64,000 nt of DNA from an uncultured Pseudomonadales bacterium (lineage in GTDB: Bacteria; Pseudomonadota; Gammaproteobacteria; Pseudomonadales; Cellvibrionaceae). Below are positions 8,795 to 17,998 of the stretch, piece after piece. The notes beneath the pieces were generated by a model. That model made no database searches. It was not told the origin of the DNA and saw only the letters and a list, made by a program, of their open reading frames with translations. The stretch spans positions 744,001 to 808,000 of the forward strand of contig CANLDL010000002.1 in the NCBI GenBank assembly GCA_947489425.1, in the 5' to 3' direction. Every line of letters starts with the position of its first letter. The stretch's first letter is position 1. Both the position numbers and the translations under genes were made by a program.

Positions 8795-9334
8795 TTAAAG
8801 GTAATCAAAACTCACTTCTCGCTCCTGCCAGTATTCATCTAACAAACGGCCAACAGTATTAGGCACGACCAAGTGAGATGCATAGTAAGTATGCAGGCAA
8901 CGAATACGTGTAAAATTTTCTATACCACCTATGCCGCGTGTCTCAAATACGCTAGAAAAGCCTAGCTGATCTAGCGCTAACTTGTGCTCAGGCAGCATGA
9001 GCTTATTACGCAATTCAATATGATCCAGGTGATCTTGCTGCATCGCGCTTTGTAATTCTGGCGATTCGTCAATACGTTTTTGTAGCCGTGCGATTAACCC
9101 CCCGGCCTCTAACTTATCAATCTCGTAGTTCAGTTGTTTGTCTACCAGCCAAAATAAGGTTGGAAAAGGCTTTTTATTAACCATTGATTCAACCTGAGTA
9201 ACCACAGGAAGCCCCACTTTTGTGCGTACATTAATTGCGGCCAAGCCACGCGGTGTACGCCCTAACAAGGCCTTTACATTATTGCGATCTTCATCACTAA
9301 TAGTGGAGATAATAGGCTGTACCAGCTTTTCCAT
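8795..9334 (-). CDS. DUF501 family protein
   Basis: The 179-residue protein matches the DUF501 family, of unknown function. It has LLGRTPRGLAAINVRTKVGL near the N-terminus and a conserved PTLFWLVDKQLNYEIDKLEAG segment around residue 55. The latter is typical of the family, as is a C-terminal conserved H-x3-A-x-H-like region (LHTYYASHLV). The reading frame stays open for another 75 codons upstream, but that stretch is Cys/Trp-rich, low-complexity and runs over the NtrC boxes of glnA. I therefore start at the ATG at 9334 (MEKLVQPIIS). No good ribosome site is visible there. It is divergent from glnA. Confidence 0.75.
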   Translation of the reverse strand: MEKLVQPIISTISDEDRNNVKALLGRTPRGLAAINVRTKVGLPVVTQVESMVNKKPFPTLFWLVDKQLNYEIDKLEAGGLIARLQKRIDESPELQSAMQQDHLDHIELRNKLMLPEHKLALDQLGFSSVFETRGIGGIENFTRIRCLHTYYASHLVVPNTVGRLLDEYWQEREVSFDYL

Positions 9335-9523
9335 AACAAAAACAACGTAAAAAATTAAAAGAGGCATATTAACACATCGCGCTTTTTGGAAAGACCATGT
9401 AAACTGGCGCGCGGAGAAAAAACTTGGGTTGGGCGTATTGTTGCCATAAAAGCACCAAAAAGAACAGGAAAGCCCGCCCCAAAATAAAACATTACATAAG
9501 CAGCTAGCAGCTCCTACAAAAAT

Positions 9524-9540
9524 CGCACCATATTGGCGCG
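9524..9540. promoter_or_regulatory. NtrC-binding site 1 upstream of glnA
   Basis: CGCACCATATTGGCGCG matches the NtrC dyad TGCACC-N5-GGTGCA with three mismatches. It lies 31 bases (three helical turns) from the second site and about 120 bases before the sigma-54 promoter. Confidence 0.7.
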
Positions 9541-9554
9541 TTAATATGCGGGAT

Positions 9555-9571
9555 CGCACACAATTGGTGCA
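9555..9571. promoter_or_regulatory. NtrC-binding site 2 upstream of glnA
   Basis: CGCACACAATTGGTGCA matches the NtrC dyad TGCACC-N5-GGTGCA with two mismatches. Its 31-base spacing from site 1 resembles the paired enhancer of enteric glnA and allows cooperative binding on one DNA face. Confidence 0.8.
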
Positions 9572-9643
9572 AATCTTTTACCTTTATATGTGCATATTTT
9601 CTCCAAGCCTCTATTTAATGGGCCTAGAGCAAATAATACACTG

Positions 9644-9659
9644 TGGTATGAGTATTGCA
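9644..9659 (+). promoter_or_regulatory. Sigma-54 promoter of glnA
   Basis: TGGTATGAGTATTGCA fits the sigma-54 pattern TGGYRYR-N4-TTGCW at every defined position (-24 GG at 9645-9646, -12 GC at 9657-9658). It is preceded by two NtrC boxes at enhancer distance. Transcription would start near 9670. Confidence 0.85.
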
Positions 9660-9762
9660 TTTTCGGCCATATCGAGCTGATCTATAGCTATTTATTTAAG
9701 GTTAGAATAACAAACTATTTACATACATTACTGATAAACGACAGCCATTTCGGAGGACTCAT

Positions 9763-11169
9763 ATGTCGGCACAAACTCTTGGCCTAATCACAGAAAACGA
9801 AGCAAAGTGGGTAGACCTACGCTTTACAGACACCAAAGGTAAAGAACAACACGTTAGCATTCCTGTTGGGGAAGTAGACGAAGGTTTCTTTGAAGAAGGT
9901 AAAATGTTCGACGGTTCTTCAATCGCTGGCTGGAAAGGTATTAACGAATCAGACATGATTTTAATGCCAGATGACAGCACTGCCATTATGGACCCTTTCA
10001 CCGACGAGCCAACTATTATTATTCGCTGTAGCATTGTTGAGCCATCTACTGGTGAAGGCTACAACCGCGACCCACGCTCTATCGCTCAACGCGCTGAAGC
10101 ATACCTTGCCTCTACTGGCATGGGCGACTCTGCCATGTTCGGTCCTGAGCCAGAATTTTTTGTCTTTGATGACGTAAAATGGAACTCTGACATGTCAGGC
10201 TCTTACTACAAAATCAATTCAGAAGAAGCAGCTTGGTCTTCAGGCGAAAGCTTCGCCGATGGCAACATGGGTCACCGACCTGGCGTTAAAGGCGGCTACT
10301 TCCCAGTACCACCTGTTGATTCACTACACGACATTCGTGGTGCAATGTGTGGCGCGATGGAAGCAATGGGCTTATACATCGAAGTACATCACCACGAAGT
10401 AGGTACTGCTGGTCAGTGTGAAATCGGCGTTGGTGCAAACACACTAACCAAAAAAGCAGACGAAGTACAAATTCTTAAGTACTGCGTACACAATGTTGCT
10501 CACGCTTACGGTAAAACAGCAACCTTTATGCCTAAACCAATCGTTGGCGACAACGGTAGCGGCATGCACGTGCATATGTCTTACTCTAAAGATGGTACTA
10601 ACCAGTTTGCTGGCGATGCGTACGCGGGCCTTAGCGAAACTGCATTATTCTACATTGGCGGTATCATCAAGCATGCTAAAGCGCTTAACGCCTTTTGTAA
10701 TGCATCAACTAACTCTTACAAGCGTTTAGTTCCAGGCTTCGAAGCGCCTGTTATCTTGGCATACTCTGCACGTAACCGCTCTGCATCAATTCGTATCCCT
10801 TATGTGACTTCACCTAAAGGCAAGCGTGTTGAAACTCGTTTCCCTGATCCAACAGCTAACCCATACCTAGCATTCTCTGCGTTGCTAATGGCTGGCCTTG
10901 ACGGCGTGAAAAACAAAATTCACCCTGGCGATTCAGCGGATAAAGATTTATACGACCTACCTCCAGAAGAGCTCGCTGAGTACCCAACAGTTTGTGCAAG
11001 CCTAGAGGAAGCATTAGATTCATTAGATGCAGATCGTGACTTCTTAACTGCTGGCGGCGTATTCGATAACGATATGATCGATGCATACATCGAGCTTAAG
11101 CGTGAAGAAGTAGAAAAACTAAACATGACAACTCACCCAATCGAGTTTGATATGTACTACAGCTGCTAA
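9763..11169 (+). CDS. glnA: Glutamine synthetase, type I
   Basis: GlnA makes glutamine from glutamate, ammonia and ATP and is the main ammonium-assimilating enzyme. The 468-residue length is that of GSI-beta enzymes. Visible motifs are the DGSS segment near residue 50, the metal/ATP-site [11 protein letters not shown] segment (127-137), HHHEVG near 210, NRSASIRIP near 340, and the adenylylation tyrosine at residue 397 in LYDLPPEE. The presence of Tyr397 implies control by an adenylyltransferase (GlnE). An excellent GGAGG site precedes the ATG. The sigma-54 promoter and two NtrC sites upstream, plus ntrB-ntrC downstream, indicate nitrogen-limitation control. A terminator follows. Confidence 0.98.
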   Translation: MSAQTLGLITENEAKWVDLRFTDTKGKEQHVSIPVGEVDEGFFEEGKMFDGSSIAGWKGINESDMILMPDDSTAIMDPFTDEPTIIIRCSIVEPSTGEGYNRDPRSIAQRAEAYLASTGMGDSAMFGPEPEFFVFDDVKWNSDMSGSYYKINSEEAAWSSGESFADGNMGHRPGVKGGYFPVPPVDSLHDIRGAMCGAMEAMGLYIEVHHHEVGTAGQCEIGVGANTLTKKADEVQILKYCVHNVAHAYGKTATFMPKPIVGDNGSGMHVHMSYSKDGTNQFAGDAYAGLSETALFYIGGIIKHAKALNAFCNASTNSYKRLVPGFEAPVILAYSARNRSASIRIPYVTSPKGKRVETRFPDPTANPYLAFSALLMAGLDGVKNKIHPGDSADKDLYDLPPEELAEYPTVCASLEEALDSLDADRDFLTAGGVFDNDMIDAYIELKREEVEKLNMTTHPIEFDMYYSC

Positions 11170-11190
11170 TTAATAGCTGCTTAAAATTAA

Positions 11191-11216
11191 AAACCCGCTT
11201 TTAAGCGGGTTTTTTT
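11191..11216. terminator. Intrinsic terminator after glnA (bidirectional)
   Basis: AAACCCGCTT/AAGCGGGTTT with a short T loop, followed by seven T and preceded by A-rich DNA. It ends glnA and may also end the small minus-strand gene at 11215-11388. It separates glnA from ntrB, so ntrBC needs read-through or its own promoter. Confidence 0.9.
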
Positions 11217-11388
11217 ATGCCTGTCTTTTTACAAAATAACAATCGACCTTCCTCATAGCACTTCCTCTTTTTTCAATACTACTATAGGAATAGCCGCTGC
11301 CATTATCAAATACTTGGCTGAGGGATAAAAATATACTCAATGCACCAAAAAATACTAGCCACAATACAGCTGCACCAAAATAGTGCAT
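11215..11388 (-). CDS. Hypothetical small membrane protein (57 aa)
   Basis: A short minus-strand gene with a convincing AGGA ribosome site 5 bases before its ATG. It predicts one membrane helix (about residues 4-26), a short polar middle and a basic tail with a late Cys. It is convergent with glnA and its stop overlaps the glnA terminator. I know no family for it. The frame is open ten codons further upstream, but the internal ATG has the better ribosome site. Small size keeps confidence moderate. Confidence 0.45.
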   Translation of the reverse strand: MHYFGAAVLWLVFFGALSIFLSLSQVFDNGSGYSYSSIEKRGSAMRKVDCYFVKRQA

Positions 11389-11512
11389 ACTATTCCTAAG
11401 CTTGATGTCTATGCCCACTAGGCCGCACTAAACCCAAGCATATAGTGCATGGCCTGATAATTGCTTTTATCTACTTAATAGCTACCCGTTACATAAAATA
11501 GTTACCACATAT

Positions 11513-12598
11513 ATGCTGCCAGACTACAAAACATTACTCGATAATCTGACCACTGCTGTTATTGTGGCTGATGAGCAATTACGTCTCGTGTACATGAATC
11601 CAGCCTGCGAGGCACTATTAAAAATTAGCTTTACTCATTCGCTCGGCGGCCCTATGCAACATTTCTACCACGAGCTTCACAGTAATGAGAACGGCACATC
11701 ACTAGAAAAAGCCGCACAAACCCTAAAGGATGGATCGCTCTACACTAAGCGAAAAGCACGCTGGCGTCTGGGTAATAACGAAACCATTACTGTTGATTAC
11801 ACAGTGACACCATTGACTGATAGCAATCAGATTCTTTTTGAAATACAGCCACTAGATCGCCTATTGCAAATAAGTCGCGAAGAAACACTCATTGCCTCAC
11901 AAAGCACGACTCGCAATTTATTGCGTGGCCTCGCTCACGAGGTAAAAAATCCCTTAGGCGGCATTCGTGGCTCCGCACAATTACTCGAAAAAGAGCTAGA
12001 AGAGATCAGCGATGACCCTGGATTAAAAGACTATACTAACGTGATTATCGCCGAGTCAGACAGGCTGCGAAACTTAGTTGACCGAATGCTCGGCCCAAGG
12101 CAGCCTATTGATTTTATTGATGTAAATATTCATGAAATACTAGAACGCGTTATTACTCTCATTTATGCAGAAACCAAAGGTAGCATCACTCTCACGCGCA
12201 ACTACGACCCGAGCATCCCCGATATAAAAGGTGATCTTGAACTTCTTATTCAAGCACTCTTGAATATCGTTCGTAATGCGACACAGGCACTCAACAGTCA
12301 AAAAGACCTCGTTAACGAGAGCCCAACTATTACTATTTCTACACGTGTTCAACGGCAATTCACTATAGGGCGCCAACATTATCCCTTAGTTGCCTGCATT
12401 ACTATTAGCGACAATGGTCCAGGCATACCTTCTGACATTATCGAGGACATTTTTTACCCGATGATTTCAGGGCGTGCGGAGGGAACTGGGCTTGGGCTTT
12501 CGATCTCACAACAGTTAATTAACCAACATAAAGGTTTAATCGAATGCGAAAGCGAACCTGGTGATACACATTTTTCAATTTATATACCACTTGATTAA
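11513..12598 (+). CDS. glnL: Nitrogen regulation sensor kinase NtrB
   Basis: NtrB is the cytoplasmic histidine kinase/phosphatase that, under PII control, sets the phosphorylation of NtrC. The 361-residue protein has an N-terminal PAS domain (about 5-110), the dimerisation/phosphoacceptor helix with His142 in GLAHEVKNPLGG, and an HATPase domain. The HATPase has an N box near NIVRNATQAL, a G1 box DNGPGIP and a G2 box GTGLGLSIS. No membrane segments are seen, as expected. ntrC follows 27 bases after. A strong ribosome site is not visible before the ATG. Its own promoter may lie between 11217 and 11512 because a terminator follows glnA. Confidence 0.95.
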   Translation: MLPDYKTLLDNLTTAVIVADEQLRLVYMNPACEALLKISFTHSLGGPMQHFYHELHSNENGTSLEKAAQTLKDGSLYTKRKARWRLGNNETITVDYTVTPLTDSNQILFEIQPLDRLLQISREETLIASQSTTRNLLRGLAHEVKNPLGGIRGSAQLLEKELEEISDDPGLKDYTNVIIAESDRLRNLVDRMLGPRQPIDFIDVNIHEILERVITLIYAETKGSITLTRNYDPSIPDIKGDLELLIQALLNIVRNATQALNSQKDLVNESPTITISTRVQRQFTIGRQHYPLVACITISDNGPGIPSDIIEDIFYPMISGRAEGTGLGLSISQQLINQHKGLIECESEPGDTHFSIYIPLD

Positions 12599-12625
12599 TC
12601 AGGCAAAAATTTAACCGATTTAGAC

Positions 12626-14098
12626 ATGCTTAGACTCAACAAGGTAGACGAGACACGAATAATGATGGCAAGTACAACAAGCAACTCTATTGATAACAAT
12701 GTTAAAGATATTTGGATCATCGATGATGACCGATCAATTCGCTGGGTACTCGAAAAGGCTCTAGCGAAAGAAGGTTGGAATATTACTACTTTTGAGAGCG
12801 GCGACACAGCACTCAAACAATTAAAATCTTCAACGCCCGTTGCTGTAGTCAGTGATGTGCGTATGCCCGGTATTAATGGCCTTGACCTTTTAAAACAGCT
12901 CAAAGAAGAGCATCCCCATTTGCCCATTATTATTATGACGGCCCACTCGGATTTAGAGAGCGCTGTCGCTGCCTACGAGGGCGGGGCATTTGAATATTTA
13001 CCCAAACCTTTTGATATTGATGAAGCTGTTGCAGTAACACGACGGGCACTGGCCTTTGCACAAGAACATAATTTAAAAAATACCACTGTTGACGCTAGTG
13101 AGGATGCCAGCAATGAAATTATCGGTGAAGCACCCGCTATGCAAGAGGTGTTTAGAGCTATTGGCCGACTTTCACAATCGAATATCACTGTATTAATTAA
13201 CGGTGAATCAGGCACAGGTAAAGAACTTGTTGCACAAGCCTTACACACACATAGTCCACGTAAAAAAGAACGCTTTATTGCACTTAATATGGCAGCAATA
13301 CCCAAAGATTTGATCGAGTCTGAATTATTTGGTCACGAAAAGGGCGCTTTTACGGGAGCAGCTAACCAACGCCAAGGGCGGTTTGAGCAAGCCAATGGCG
13401 GCACGCTATTCTTAGATGAAATAGGAGACATGCCAGCCGATACTCAGACTCGCTTGCTGCGCGTATTAGCTGATGGTGAATTTTATAGGGTAGGTGGGCA
13501 TACACCGGTTAAAGTTGATGTCCGTATTATTGCTGCGACACATCAAAACCTAGAGACTCTTGTCGAACAAAATACCTTTCGAGAGGATTTATTTCACCGA
13601 CTCAATGTTATTCGCGTACATATTCCAAAGCTTGCCGACAGGCGTGAGGATATACCAAAACTTTCGCAGTATTTTTTTAAAAAAGTAGCGCAGGACCTAG
13701 AGGTTGAGCCCAAAACTTTATTACCCGAAGCCGAAGATTACCTATGCAATTTACCTTGGCAAGGTAATGTACGCCAACTGGAAAATACCTGTCGATGGAT
13801 AACAGTGATGGCAGCTGGCCGCGAAATTCATATCGACGATTTACCACCAGAGCTACTAGAAACCCCGACAACAAACTCTGCCGAAGAAAGCTGGGAAAAG
13901 TCGCTACGTAACTGGGCTGACCAATCATTAACCCGCGGCAACAAAAATATATTAAATGAGGCAGTGCCTATTTTTGAGCGTGCCTTAATTGATATTGCCC
14001 TTAAACATACGTCCGGTCGCAAAAAGGACGCTGCTGATTTACTGGGTTGGGGTCGTAATACGCTAACGCGTAAATTAAAAGAGCTGGATGTTTTATAA
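12626..14098 (+). CDS. glnG: Nitrogen regulator NtrC, sigma-54 activator
   Basis: NtrC binds enhancer dyads and drives sigma-54 RNA polymerase at nitrogen-controlled promoters. The 490-residue protein has a receiver domain (phosphoacceptor Asp77 in SDVRMPG), an AAA+ domain with Walker A GESGTGKE and the sigma-54 contact loop GAFTGA, and a Fis-type HTH at the C-terminus ([17 protein letters not shown]). The first 12-28 residues are extra relative to typical NtrC. An ATG at 12662 is a plausible alternative start and would bring the length nearer to normal. It is paired with ntrB and likely regulates glnA through the boxes at 9524-9571. Confidence 0.96.
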   Translation: MLRLNKVDETRIMMASTTSNSIDNNVKDIWIIDDDRSIRWVLEKALAKEGWNITTFESGDTALKQLKSSTPVAVVSDVRMPGINGLDLLKQLKEEHPHLPIIIMTAHSDLESAVAAYEGGAFEYLPKPFDIDEAVAVTRRALAFAQEHNLKNTTVDASEDASNEIIGEAPAMQEVFRAIGRLSQSNITVLINGESGTGKELVAQALHTHSPRKKERFIALNMAAIPKDLIESELFGHEKGAFTGAANQRQGRFEQANGGTLFLDEIGDMPADTQTRLLRVLADGEFYRVGGHTPVKVDVRIIAATHQNLETLVEQNTFREDLFHRLNVIRVHIPKLADRREDIPKLSQYFFKKVAQDLEVEPKTLLPEAEDYLCNLPWQGNVRQLENTCRWITVMAAGREIHIDDLPPELLETPTTNSAEESWEKSLRNWADQSLTRGNKNILNEAVPIFERALIDIALKHTSGRKKDAADLLGWGRNTLTRKLKELDVL

Positions 14099-14191
14099 AA
14101 CTAAAACTTGAGAATTTTTATAAGTATTTTGTTACATTAGAGCGTTATACTTTTTACCCGTAATGCTAAAAAACATTGTTGGACAATACTT

Positions 14192-14980
14192 ATGCAAGGC
14201 AAAAAAATTCTTATCACTGGTGCCGGCACAGGCTTTGGGCGAGACACAGCCGTCGCCTTAGCAAAGCGAGGCCACAGCGTTATTGCAGCAACTTACAATC
14301 AAGCGCAAGCAGATGATTTACAAGAATATGTAAAAGCTAAACAGGTAGATATCGACATAGAAAAAATTGATATTACCAACCCAGAGGATTGCAAAAAAGC
14401 ACAAAACAAAAATATAGATGTACTCATTAATAATGCTGCCATCGGTGAAGGTGGGGCACTTGCTGAAGTACCTCTAGAGCACGTTCGAGAAAATCTTGAA
14501 GTCAATGTTATTGGTACACTGGCTATGATTCAAGCCGTTGTCCCTGAAATGGTCGAGAGAAAATCGGGCACAATTGTTATTGTCACATCTCTTGGTGGGC
14601 GTGTACCGCTGCCTTTTTTAAGCCCTTATTCGATGTCGAAGTATGCTCTCGAAAGTGCAGGAGCCGCACTTGATGTCGAACTCAAACCCTTTGGTATTAA
14701 TGTATCGATGATTGAACCTGGGCCATTTGGCACCGGCTTTAACGAACAAAACCTTGCCAAAAAATTTGACTGGATGCGTGATGACTCTATTTATAAAGAC
14801 AAACTGGATTACATCGAAAAATCCGAAAAGAAATATGTAATGGGCATGCAAAGCGATGACTTTAGTGCTGTCATTGATGCAATGGTTACAGCAGCCGAAA
14901 GCAATAATCCCAAGCTACGCTATGCAATCCCCAAGTGGATGGGGCTTGGTGTGAATGTATTGAGAGGTTTTGGCAAGTGA
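14192..14980 (+). CDS. Short-chain dehydrogenase/reductase
   Basis: A classical SDR of 262 residues that would use NAD(P) to oxidise or reduce an unknown alcohol/ketone. The cofactor loop is GAGTGFG (10-16), NNAA follows near 86-89, and the active-site tetrad residues Tyr146 and Lys150 lie in YSMSK. The PG motif IEPGPFGT is near 177. No membrane segment. It is a single transcription unit between ntrC and rph, ended by a terminator at 14986-15012. The substrate cannot be deduced. Confidence 0.88.
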   Translation: MQGKKILITGAGTGFGRDTAVALAKRGHSVIAATYNQAQADDLQEYVKAKQVDIDIEKIDITNPEDCKKAQNKNIDVLINNAAIGEGGALAEVPLEHVRENLEVNVIGTLAMIQAVVPEMVERKSGTIVIVTSLGGRVPLPFLSPYSMSKYALESAGAALDVELKPFGINVSMIEPGPFGTGFNEQNLAKKFDWMRDDSIYKDKLDYIEKSEKKYVMGMQSDDFSAVIDAMVTAAESNNPKLRYAIPKWMGLGVNVLRGFGK

Positions 14981-14985
14981 TTATT

Positions 14986-15012
14986 AAAGCCCAGTATTGC
15001 GCTGGGCTTTTA
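14986..15012. terminator. Intrinsic terminator after the SDR gene
   Basis: AAAGCCCAG/CTGGGCTTT stem with a 7-base loop and a short T-tract. It lies between the convergent SDR and rph genes and could serve both. Confidence 0.8.
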
Positions 15013-15023
15013 GTTTTGTTTAT

Positions 15024-15743
15024 CTAGTTGCTTAGCGCCGACTTTTGCAAACCATTTAACTCACTAATACCTTTTTTAGCAAGTGTAAGCATCGCAGCAA
15101 ACTCGTCTTCACTAAACGGTTCTCCCTCTGCCGTCCCTTGAATTTCGATAATACCGCCATCATCGGCCATAATAATATTCATATCAGTGTCCGCGGCTGA
15201 GTCCTCCGGATAATCTAAATCCAGCACTGCCTCACCGTTGTAAATACCTACAGATACCGAAGCAATCATGCGCTTCATTGGGTTTGCCTTTAATTTACCT
15301 GATGACATCAATGAATTAATCGCATCTGCCAACGCAACCGATGCACCAGTAATCGATGCAGTGCGTGTGCCGCCATCCGCCTGAATCACATCGCAGTCGA
15401 TTGTAATAGTGTTTTCTCCCAATACATTTAAATCAACAGCAGCTCGTAGCGAGCGGCCAATTAGGCGTTGTATCTCAACCGTACGACCAGACTGCTTACC
15501 ACGCGCGGCCTCTCGCCCCATACGCGTATTGGTAGAGCGTGGAAGCATACCGTACTCTGCGGTAATCCAGCCTTGCCCTTTACCGCGCAAAAACCCAGGT
15601 ACGCCGCTCTCGATACTGGCATTGCAAATAACTTTGGTATCGCCAAATTCAACTAATACAGAACCTTCTGCATGTTTGGTAAAATTGCGGCTTAGGCGCA
15701 CGTTGCGTAACTCATTGGGGTTGCGACCACTTGGGCGTGACAT
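15024..15743 (-). CDS. rph: Ribonuclease PH
   Basis: RNase PH is a phosphate-dependent 3'-5' exoribonuclease that trims the 3' ends of tRNA precursors. The 239-residue protein has the usual length and opening ([11 protein letters not shown]). It carries the conserved [18 protein letters not shown] block and the [15 protein letters not shown] helix, and retains the phosphate-binding Arg region. It is divergent from yicC across 151 bases, the order seen in many gammaproteobacteria. Identification is firm. Confidence 0.97.
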   Translation of the reverse strand: MSRPSGRNPNELRNVRLSRNFTKHAEGSVLVEFGDTKVICNASIESGVPGFLRGKGQGWITAEYGMLPRSTNTRMGREAARGKQSGRTVEIQRLIGRSLRAAVDLNVLGENTITIDCDVIQADGGTRTASITGASVALADAINSLMSSGKLKANPMKRMIASVSVGIYNGEAVLDLDYPEDSAADTDMNIIMADDGGIIEIQGTAEGEPFSEDEFAAMLTLAKKGISELNGLQKSALSN

Positions 15744-15894
15744 AGTAATTCCTTAAATAACAAAAATAGCGCGCAGTTTAACGCATCACACATTAAACAC
15801 ATATGGCTATTAACACATGCCCCATACATAAACATTTGGCTGTGTTAATATCGCGGCCATATTTAATAGATACCACGTAAAGAGAGCGATTAAT

Positions 15895-16761
15895 ATGCCC
15901 AATAGCATGACAGGATTTGCCAGAAGCAATACACAGGAGCACTGGGGCGAAATCAGCTGCGAGATTCGTAGCGTTAATCATCGCTATCTTGAACCCGCCA
16001 TTCGCCTACCGGAGTGCTTACGATCGTTCGAACCTACGATACGTGATGCACTACGCAAACAACTGAGCCGTGGTAAAGTTGACGTTAGTTTTCAGGTTGT
16101 AGTCAATAATGATTCGCCCGACAGTATGAGCATTAATAGCGGGGTACTAAAAACACTATTAGGTGCTGTTGACCAAGTCAAACAATTACATACAGATACC
16201 GCACCCGTTGACGCTGTTCGCCTGCTACAATTTCCAGGTGTCATTTCACAATCCAACATTGATAATGACCTTATAGTGTCAACCGCCAAAGGCCTTCTCG
16301 AACAAACGCTTAAAGGCCTAATAAAACATCGAGCACGTGAAGGCGAAGAGCTACAACAACTGATTAATGATCGCTTAAACGAGATTGCTGGCTTGGTGAT
16401 TCAGGTACGCGAAAAAATGCCGGCTATTTTGCGGGTTCAGAAAGAAAAGCTTAAACAACGACTAAGCGAGCTCGAAGCAGATCTTGATGAAGATAGAGTC
16501 GAGCAAGAAATTGTCATTATTGCCAACAAAGCCGATGTCGCTGAAGAACTAGATCGCCTCGACACCCATTTAGGCGAAGTCCGCCATATTCTCACCCAGA
16601 AAGGGGCGATAGGACGCAGACTCGATTTTATGATGCAGGAGCTTAATCGTGAGGCGAATACACTCTCATCTAAATCGATCAATAGTGCAACGACACAGAT
16701 CGCCGTCTCACTTAAGGTATTAATCGAGCAAATGCGTGAGCAAATTCAGAATATTGAATAA
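15895..16761 (+). CDS. yicC: YicC family endoribonuclease
   Basis: YicC proteins are cytoplasmic endoribonucleases that in E. coli act on small RNAs. The 288-residue protein begins MPNSMTGFARS, the family hallmark. It has the YicC-N domain (about 1-155) and the C-terminal DUF1732 domain ending in KVLIEQMREQIQNIE. The conserved HLGEVRHIL and GRRLDFMMQELNREANTLSSK segments are present. It is divergent from rph and 97 bases upstream of gmk. Family assignment is firm; in-cell targets here are unknown. Confidence 0.95.
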   Translation: MPNSMTGFARSNTQEHWGEISCEIRSVNHRYLEPAIRLPECLRSFEPTIRDALRKQLSRGKVDVSFQVVVNNDSPDSMSINSGVLKTLLGAVDQVKQLHTDTAPVDAVRLLQFPGVISQSNIDNDLIVSTAKGLLEQTLKGLIKHRAREGEELQQLINDRLNEIAGLVIQVREKMPAILRVQKEKLKQRLSELEADLDEDRVEQEIVIIANKADVAEELDRLDTHLGEVRHILTQKGAIGRRLDFMMQELNREANTLSSKSINSATTQIAVSLKVLIEQMREQIQNIE

Positions 16762-16855
16762 AGAAAAAAGTAGTGACCTCTGGCATCTTTGTCTATCATA
16801 ATTACTCAAGAAATTAATAACGCACTATCGACACCCAAGACTCAAAAAGGCTTAA

Positions 16856-17476
<621 letters not shown>

Positions 17477-17550
17477 ACGCTTAAATTGCCTACAATATTA
17501 GTACTTACGTTATTCCCCTTTTATTTTTGTTTAAATTTGGATAAATTTTT

Positions 17551-17847
17551 ATGGCACGTATTACTGTCGAAGATTGCCTTGAGCATGTTGATAACCGTTT
17601 TGAGCTTGTATTAGTTGGCACCAAAAGAGCCCGCCAAATAGCAACCGGTGGCAAAGACCCAATGGTTCCTGAAGAAAATGACAAGCCAACCGTTATTGCC
17701 CTGCGCGAAATCGAAGAAGGCTTTGTTAAACCCAGTATTCTTTTAGAAAAAGATGAGCCCGATTACGAAGAAGAATTTGTTATCGATACATCAGCACCAC
17801 TAATGGACAGCCCATTAGACGCTCCAGATGCGGGCCTAAACACTTAA
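17551..17847 (+). CDS. rpoZ: RNA polymerase omega subunit
   Basis: Omega stabilises the beta-prime subunit of RNA polymerase and forms part of a ppGpp-binding site. The 98-residue protein has the conserved [20 protein letters not shown] start and the RARQIATGG motif (about 25-33), followed by a variable acidic tail. It lies between gmk and spoT. Identification is firm. Confidence 0.98.
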   Translation: MARITVEDCLEHVDNRFELVLVGTKRARQIATGGKDPMVPEENDKPTVIALREIEEGFVKPSILLEKDEPDYEEEFVIDTSAPLMDSPLDAPDAGLNT

Positions 17848-17880
17848 CTTTATTTATTACACTTCTTATTATGAGGGGCC

Positions 17881-17994
17881 ATGCAAGCCACTAGTATTTG
17901 TAACAAAACATTACTTACTTGCTGTCAGGTGCTACTTAAGCAGCTGAAACCCTCATTTAATTTTCACAAATCACTCCGTAATCGGTATAGGTAA
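17881..17994 (+). other. Short ORF ahead of spoT, possible leader peptide
   Basis: An ATG opens a 37-codon frame whose stop ends 4 bases before the spoT start and overlaps the spoT ribosome site AGGTAA. A GAGGGG run lies just 2 bases before the ATG, too close for a good ribosome site. The Leu/Lys/Cys-rich peptide resembles no known protein. It could couple translation into spoT or be chance. Confidence 0.2.
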
Positions 17995-17998
17995 CAAT

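Noticed and set aside
8757..8796. AAAGAATCT/AGATTCTTT stem at the end of the DUF501 gene
   Set aside because: The loop is 22 bases and the stem overlaps the stop codon; too weak to call a terminator.
9335..9559. 75-codon N-terminal extension of the DUF501 frame
   Set aside because: Low-complexity Cys/Trp-rich reading across the glnA NtrC boxes; family similarity begins at the internal ATG at 9334.
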